Below are positions 6,074 through 6,691 of a stretch of DNA of 6,691 bases, piece by piece. The position numbers and the translations under genes are program-made. Numbering within the stretch: the stretch's first letter is position 1; each line of letters starts with the position of its first letter. The notes below the pieces were generated by a model. It did no database searches, had not been told where the DNA came from, and saw nothing but the letters and a program-made list of their open reading frames with translations. This stretch comes from Spirochaetaceae bacterium (GTDB lineage Bacteria; Spirochaetota; Spirochaetia; B11-G9): NCBI GenBank assembly GCA_030600745.1, contig JAUVLL010000188.1:1-6691 (forward strand), given 5' to 3'.

Positions 6074-6091
6074 TTTTCCCTTGAAATTTAA
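6063..6091 (-). promoter_or_regulatory. Possible promoter for the HD-GYP gene
   Basis: A perfect TATAAT lies on the minus strand at 6063-6068. At 17-bp spacing the -35 position (6086-6091) reads TTAAAT, only 3 of 6 to consensus and inside the divergent coding region. The predicted leader to the ATG at 6009 is roughly 47 nt. A weak -35 would fit an activator-dependent promoter, but this is inference. Confidence 0.4.
6068..6073 (+). promoter_or_regulatory. Strong ribosome binding site supporting a TTG start
   Basis: AGGAGA sits 7 nt before the TTG at 6081. Its strength and spacing select TTG as the start of the partial gene, even though an in-frame ATG-ATG occurs 22 codons later, inside the first membrane helix. 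Confidence 0.65.
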
Positions 6092-6691
6092 GATAATTTT
6101 CTTTTTATTCAATATTGTTGTGGTTTTTTCATTTTTAATTGTAACCATGATGCCTTTTGTGATGCTTGGAGCAGAATACAGCAGGATTTTCTTCAAAGAC
6201 AGTTGGTACTTTTTTCTTGTATTTCTGCTTGCAATTGGATCTATAGATACATATTTTTTATTAAACTGGAAGTTGTTTACACTTTTGGAAAGTGAGAATT
6301 GGAATGGGTTAACCTCTTATCTGGAGAACAAAATATACAGTAAAAAAAATCTACACGGTGTTCTGGTAAAAATCCTTGCAAATACTTATCTTATAAAATC
6401 TGATATTAATGGTATCTCCAGACTTGAAGAGCTTATTAGAAAAGAAAAACCCGGAATGCTGAAAAAGATGGTTCTTCCATTTTGTGTAACCCGGCTTATT
6501 GATGGGGATGCCGAAAAAATGGAAGAATTCTTTGGTGAATTTGTAGAAGAAAAAGGTGTTTACAAGGCAAACTGGGTTCAATTCTTGTACTCTTTTTCAT
6601 TGTTACTAAATAATAAAAGGGAGGAAGCGTCTTTTTCACTTTTTGCAATGTGTAAAAAGAAAGCTTCTCCAATACTCCAGCTTCTTGTCAT
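6081..6691 (+). CDS. Membrane-anchored hypothetical protein with cytoplasmic helical domain, 3' partial
   Basis: I do not recognise this family. Seen: the frame is open from TTG 6081 to the window end (203 full codons, no stop). Two hydrophobic segments, about residues 5-29 and 42-63, form a helical hairpin at the N-terminus. From about residue 68 the chain is charged, Leu/Lys/Glu-rich and probably all helical, resembling a solenoid of TPR-like character, although no clear TPR consensus is visible. Both termini are predicted to face the cytoplasm because Lys residues flank the start and the exit of helix 2. The TTG start is backed by AGGAGA with 7-nt spacing. The window cuts off the C-terminus, so full length and any further domains are unknown. 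It is divergent from the HD-GYP gene and shares a 71-bp regulatory region with it, which hints at coordinated control but does not prove a shared function. Confidence 0.75.
   Translation, partial: MKFKIIFFLFNIVVVFSFLIVTMMPFVMLGAEYSRIFFKDSWYFFLVFLLAIGSIDTYFLLNWKLFTLLESENWNGLTSYLENKIYSKKNLHGVLVKILANTYLIKSDINGISRLEELIRKEKPGMLKKMVLPFCVTRLIDGDAEKMEEFFGEFVEEKGVYKANWVQFLYSFSLLLNNKREEASFSLFAMCKKKASPILQLLV

Noticed and set aside
6342..6349. Run of eight A bases within the rightward partial gene, considered for programmed frameshifting
   Set aside because: The 0 frame stays open with consistent helical character on both sides, and no stimulatory structure is evident; A-runs are expected in AT-rich coding DNA.
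6351..6581. Minus-strand 76-codon frame near the right end
   Set aside because: It is antisense to the longer + strand frame, which has a strong Shine-Dalgarno and stays open to the window end.

Overview
The window reads as a low-GC bacterial chromosome segment with tightly packed genes and short intergenic gaps. Two genes start at TTG codons behind clear Shine-Dalgarno sequences. These traits, a nucleoside kinase fused to a threonyl-tRNA-synthetase-like N-terminus, and an HD-GYP-type protein next to lineage-specific helical proteins suggest a spirochaete (Spirochaetales/Treponema-like). This is an inference from general character, and a Firmicute is not excluded. No tRNA, rRNA, CRISPR array, transposase or phage gene was seen.

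Left end (3-1082, + strand): the C-terminal bulk of an M20-family, metal-dependent amidohydrolase of the N-carbamoyl-L-amino-acid hydrolase/allantoate amidohydrolase type. Its 5' end is cut by the window edge. It looks more GC-rich than the genes to its right. It converges on a minus-strand cluster across a 43-bp gap that holds an imperfect hairpin.

Middle (4773 down to 1126, - strand): four genes that look like one transcription unit. In transcription order they are (i) a 390-aa helical protein of unknown function ending in a sliding-clamp-like peptide, QLGLFD; (ii) a 92-aa unknown protein starting at TTG; (iii) a roughly 553-aa TGS/ThrRS-like/P-loop nucleoside (uridine-type) kinase; and (iv) an AEC-family transporter that stops after about five membrane helices, half the usual length. 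A promoter with perfect TTGACA and TATAAT boxes, 15 bp apart, lies just upstream of (i), next to an AT-rich 18-bp dyad.

Right part: a 387-aa HD-GYP-family protein (6009 to 4846, - strand) keeps the GYP signature but has lost several metal ligands, so it is probably a sensor or scaffold rather than an active cyclic-di-GMP phosphodiesterase. A 71-bp divergent region separates it from a partial gene (6081 to the window end, + strand) for a protein with two membrane helices and a cytoplasmic helical region. That divergent region contains a dyad whose right arm is the Shine-Dalgarno of the + gene and which overlaps a TATAAT box for the - gene.

The most notable points are the degenerate HD-GYP site, the clamp-binding-like tail on an unknown protein encoded with a nucleoside kinase, the half-length AEC transporter ending at its internal-repeat boundary, and the dyad between the divergent genes. 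No complete new system can be demonstrated from this sequence alone.
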